The notes beneath the pieces were generated by a model that saw nothing but the letters and a program-made list of their open reading frames with translations, made no database searches and had not been told where the DNA came from. A program made the position numbers and the translations under genes. A DNA stretch of 64,000 nucleotides, taken from assembly GCF_003318295.1 (NCBI RefSeq), contig NZ_QOCW01000001.1:124001-188000 (forward strand), given 5' to 3'. Numbering within the stretch: the first letter of the stretch is position 1; the number at the start of each line of letters is the position of its first letter. Below are positions 62,666 through 64,000 of the stretch, piece after piece. Source of the stretch: Bacillus taeanensis. GTDB lineage: Bacteria; Bacillota; Bacilli; Bacillales; UBA6769.

Positions 62666-62785
62666 AAGGAGCTGTCTCAAAAGCACAGGGTCAGATCCTC
62701 CTCACTCAATATATCGGTTACTATTTGGGAAGAACCATTATATATTGGACAGGCTTGAGGGGGACAGACCCTACTGAGACAGTTT
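62666..62785. repeat. 120-bp palindromic REP/MITE-like element, copy 2
   Basis: Starts eight bases after the yugJ stop. Outer arms CTGTCTCA and TGAGACAG, then GGGTC/GACCC and CTCA/TGAG pairings, fold the entire element; the centre differs from copy 1. Relative to the copy at 22386-22510 it is inverted and shares about 31 of 36 terminal bases. It may double as the yugJ terminator. Confidence 0.7.
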
Positions 62786-62848
62786 CTTTTATTAATACTG
62801 TTAATACGTTATTATGAACAATTTATTAAAAATTTTAAAAATATTTAA

Positions 62849-62862
62849 TGTATTCGCTTACA
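62849..62862 (-). promoter_or_regulatory. cre site (CcpA) upstream of pgi
   Basis: The 14-mer TGTATTCGCTTACA (minus strand TGTAAGCGAATACA) fits the cre consensus and is identical, with flanks, to the one before yuiA. Confidence 0.55.
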
Positions 62863-62917
62863 TGGCGTTTGCTCACTTGATTAATGAAAAGGCATTCGTT
62901 AAAGTAAATAGTGGGGT

Positions 62918-62945
62918 ACAATTAATTAATTAATTAATTAATTGT
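62918..62945. repeat. AATT tandem repeat forming a 28-bp palindrome before pgi
   Basis: Six tandem AATT units framed by AC and GT make a perfect palindrome, overlapping a TACAAT -10-like box. Tetranucleotide repeats can change length by slippage and alter promoter strength; similar AATTAATTAA runs stand before galK and the GH36 gene. Confidence 0.55.
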
Positions 62946-62997
62946 CAGAGCATCTTAATTGCGATGCCTGATTATAAGTAAAAATGGAGGGACAATC

Positions 62998-64000
62998 ATG
63001 ACACAAAAAGTTAGCTTTGATTATTCAAAAGCCTTGTCGTTTTTCGGCGAGCATGAAGTAACATATCTTCAAGATGCTGTAAAGGCGGCGCATGAAGCGT
63101 TACATAACAAAACTGGTGCAGGAAATGACTTCTTAGGTTGGATTGATTTACCGGAAAACTATGACAAAGAAGAATTTGCACGCATTCAAAAAGCAGCGGA
63201 AAAAATTAAATCCGATTCTGATGTGTTACTTGTTGTTGGAATTGGCGGCTCTTATTTAGGGGCACGCGCTGCAATTGAAATGTTAAATCATAACTTCTAC
63301 AATTTACTAAACAAAGATGAGCGTAAAAATCCGCAAGTATTCTTTGTAGGACAAAATATCTCTTCTACTTATGTAAAAGATTTGTTTGCATTACTTGAAG
63401 GAAAAGATGTGTCTGTTAACGTAATTTCAAAATCAGGTACAACGACAGAGCCTGCGATTGCGTTTCGTATTTTCCGCAAGTTTTTAGAAGAAAAGTACGG
63501 CGTCGAAGAAGCGAGAAAACGTATTTTTGCAACAACTGATCAAGAAAAAGGTGCATTAAAAACATTAGCAAATGAAGAAGGCTATGAGTCGTTTGTTATT
63601 CCTGATGATGTTGGGGGTCGTTATTCAGTTCTAACAGCAGTAGGATTACTTCCGATTGCCGTAACAGGTATTGATATTGAAGCAATGATGCAGGGTGCTG
63701 CCGCTGCAATGAATGATTTTAACAACCCTAATTTAGCTGAAAATCCTGCTTATCAATATGCAGCAGTGCGAAACGTGCTTTACAATAAAGGAAAAACAAT
63801 TGAACTTCTTGTGAACTATGAGCCTGCACTTCACTATTTCTCAGAGTGGTGGAAGCAGTTATTTGGTGAAAGTGAAGGGAAAGATGGCAAAGGGCTTTAT
63901 CCTGCATCCGTTGATTTTTCAACCGATCTTCACTCTATGGGTCAATACGTACAAGAAGGCCGCCGCGATTTATTCGAAACGGTTCTTAACGTAGAAAATG
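62998..64000 (+). CDS. pgi: Glucose-6-phosphate isomerase, N-terminal part
   Basis: The first 334 codons of Pgi, running off the right edge. It interconverts glucose-6-phosphate and fructose-6-phosphate. The sugar-phosphate signature [14 protein letters not shown], the [14 protein letters not shown] loop and the [18 protein letters not shown] motif are all present. ATGGAGGGA precedes the ATG. It follows yugJ as in B. subtilis, with a cre site and an AATT-repeat upstream. Confidence 0.97.
   Translation, partial: MTQKVSFDYSKALSFFGEHEVTYLQDAVKAAHEALHNKTGAGNDFLGWIDLPENYDKEEFARIQKAAEKIKSDSDVLLVVGIGGSYLGARAAIEMLNHNFYNLLNKDERKNPQVFFVGQNISSTYVKDLFALLEGKDVSVNVISKSGTTTEPAIAFRIFRKFLEEKYGVEEARKRIFATTDQEKGALKTLANEEGYESFVIPDDVGGRYSVLTAVGLLPIAVTGIDIEAMMQGAAAAMNDFNNPNLAENPAYQYAAVRNVLYNKGKTIELLVNYEPALHYFSEWWKQLFGESEGKDGKGLYPASVDFSTDLHSMGQYVQEGRRDLFETVLNVEN

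Larger units (their letters stand above)
62659..62997 (+). promoter_or_regulatory. Region between yugJ and pgi
   Basis: This stretch of about 340 bases holds the second palindromic element, a cre site, and a 28-bp AATT-repeat palindrome immediately after a TACAAT box (62917-62922). The -35 for that box is unclear (TTCGTT, 16 bases upstream). No gene seen. Confidence 0.5.

Overview
The window is a 64 kb chromosomal segment of a low-GC, endospore-forming Bacillaceae bacterium. The evidence is gene order and proteins matching the Bacillus subtilis yutF-to-yuiH and yugE-to-pgi blocks, strong AGGAGG-type ribosome binding sites with frequent TTG and GTG starts, a GerA-type germinant receptor operon, a YutH-type coat protein, a Spo0E-type phosphatase and a menaquinone operon. 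No rRNA, tRNA, CRISPR array, prophage or complete insertion sequence was seen. I cannot name the species.

Region 1 (1-24.8 kb) is the yut/yum/yui housekeeping block. It holds the end of yutF, pgpA-like yutG, coat gene yutH, the threonine operon hom-thrC-thrB, the Nfu-type Fe-S carrier YutI, thioredoxin-like YuzD, a TetR regulator fused in frame to the type II NADH dehydrogenase YutJ, YuzB, a nucleoside transporter, dapF, a Spo0E-type phosphatase, A-type Fe-S carrier YutM, ferredoxin-NADP reductase YumC, NADH dehydrogenase YumB, yuiA-yuiD, a DUF309 protein, pepA, yuiF and yuiH. Several small or unrecognised genes follow, including a 59-residue putative zinc protein and an acidic repeat lipoprotein.

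Region 2 (24.9-38.7 kb) is an alpha-galactoside/galactose island. It has a LacI-family regulator, an ABC importer (binding protein and two permeases, no ATPase), a GH36 alpha-galactosidase, the Leloir genes galK-galE-galT, and a divergent AraC regulator paired with a GH4 alpha-galactosidase (melA). The cluster would import raffinose/melibiose-type sugars, release galactose and convert it to UDP-sugars and glucose-1-phosphate.

Region 3 (38.7-47.6 kb) is the menaquinone operon menF-D-H-B-E-C on the minus strand with menA divergent to it. Region 4 (47.7-64 kb) holds CtsR-controlled clpE, a sodium-dependent transporter, yugE, a gerA-gerB-gerC operon, yugF, yugG-yugH, an ECF sigma/anti-sigma pair, yugI, yuzA, the alcohol dehydrogenase yugJ and the start of pgi.

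The most unusual items are the TetR-NADH dehydrogenase fusion with a 32-bp palindromic operator over its own promoter and a good internal ribosome binding site; a pair of related ~120-bp palindromic elements (22.4 and 62.7 kb) that look like mobile REP/MITE-type repeats; shared AT-rich motifs in front of the galactoside genes; and a 46-bp perfect palindrome next to two hairpins whose U-tracts face the minus strand (58.6-58.8 kb).
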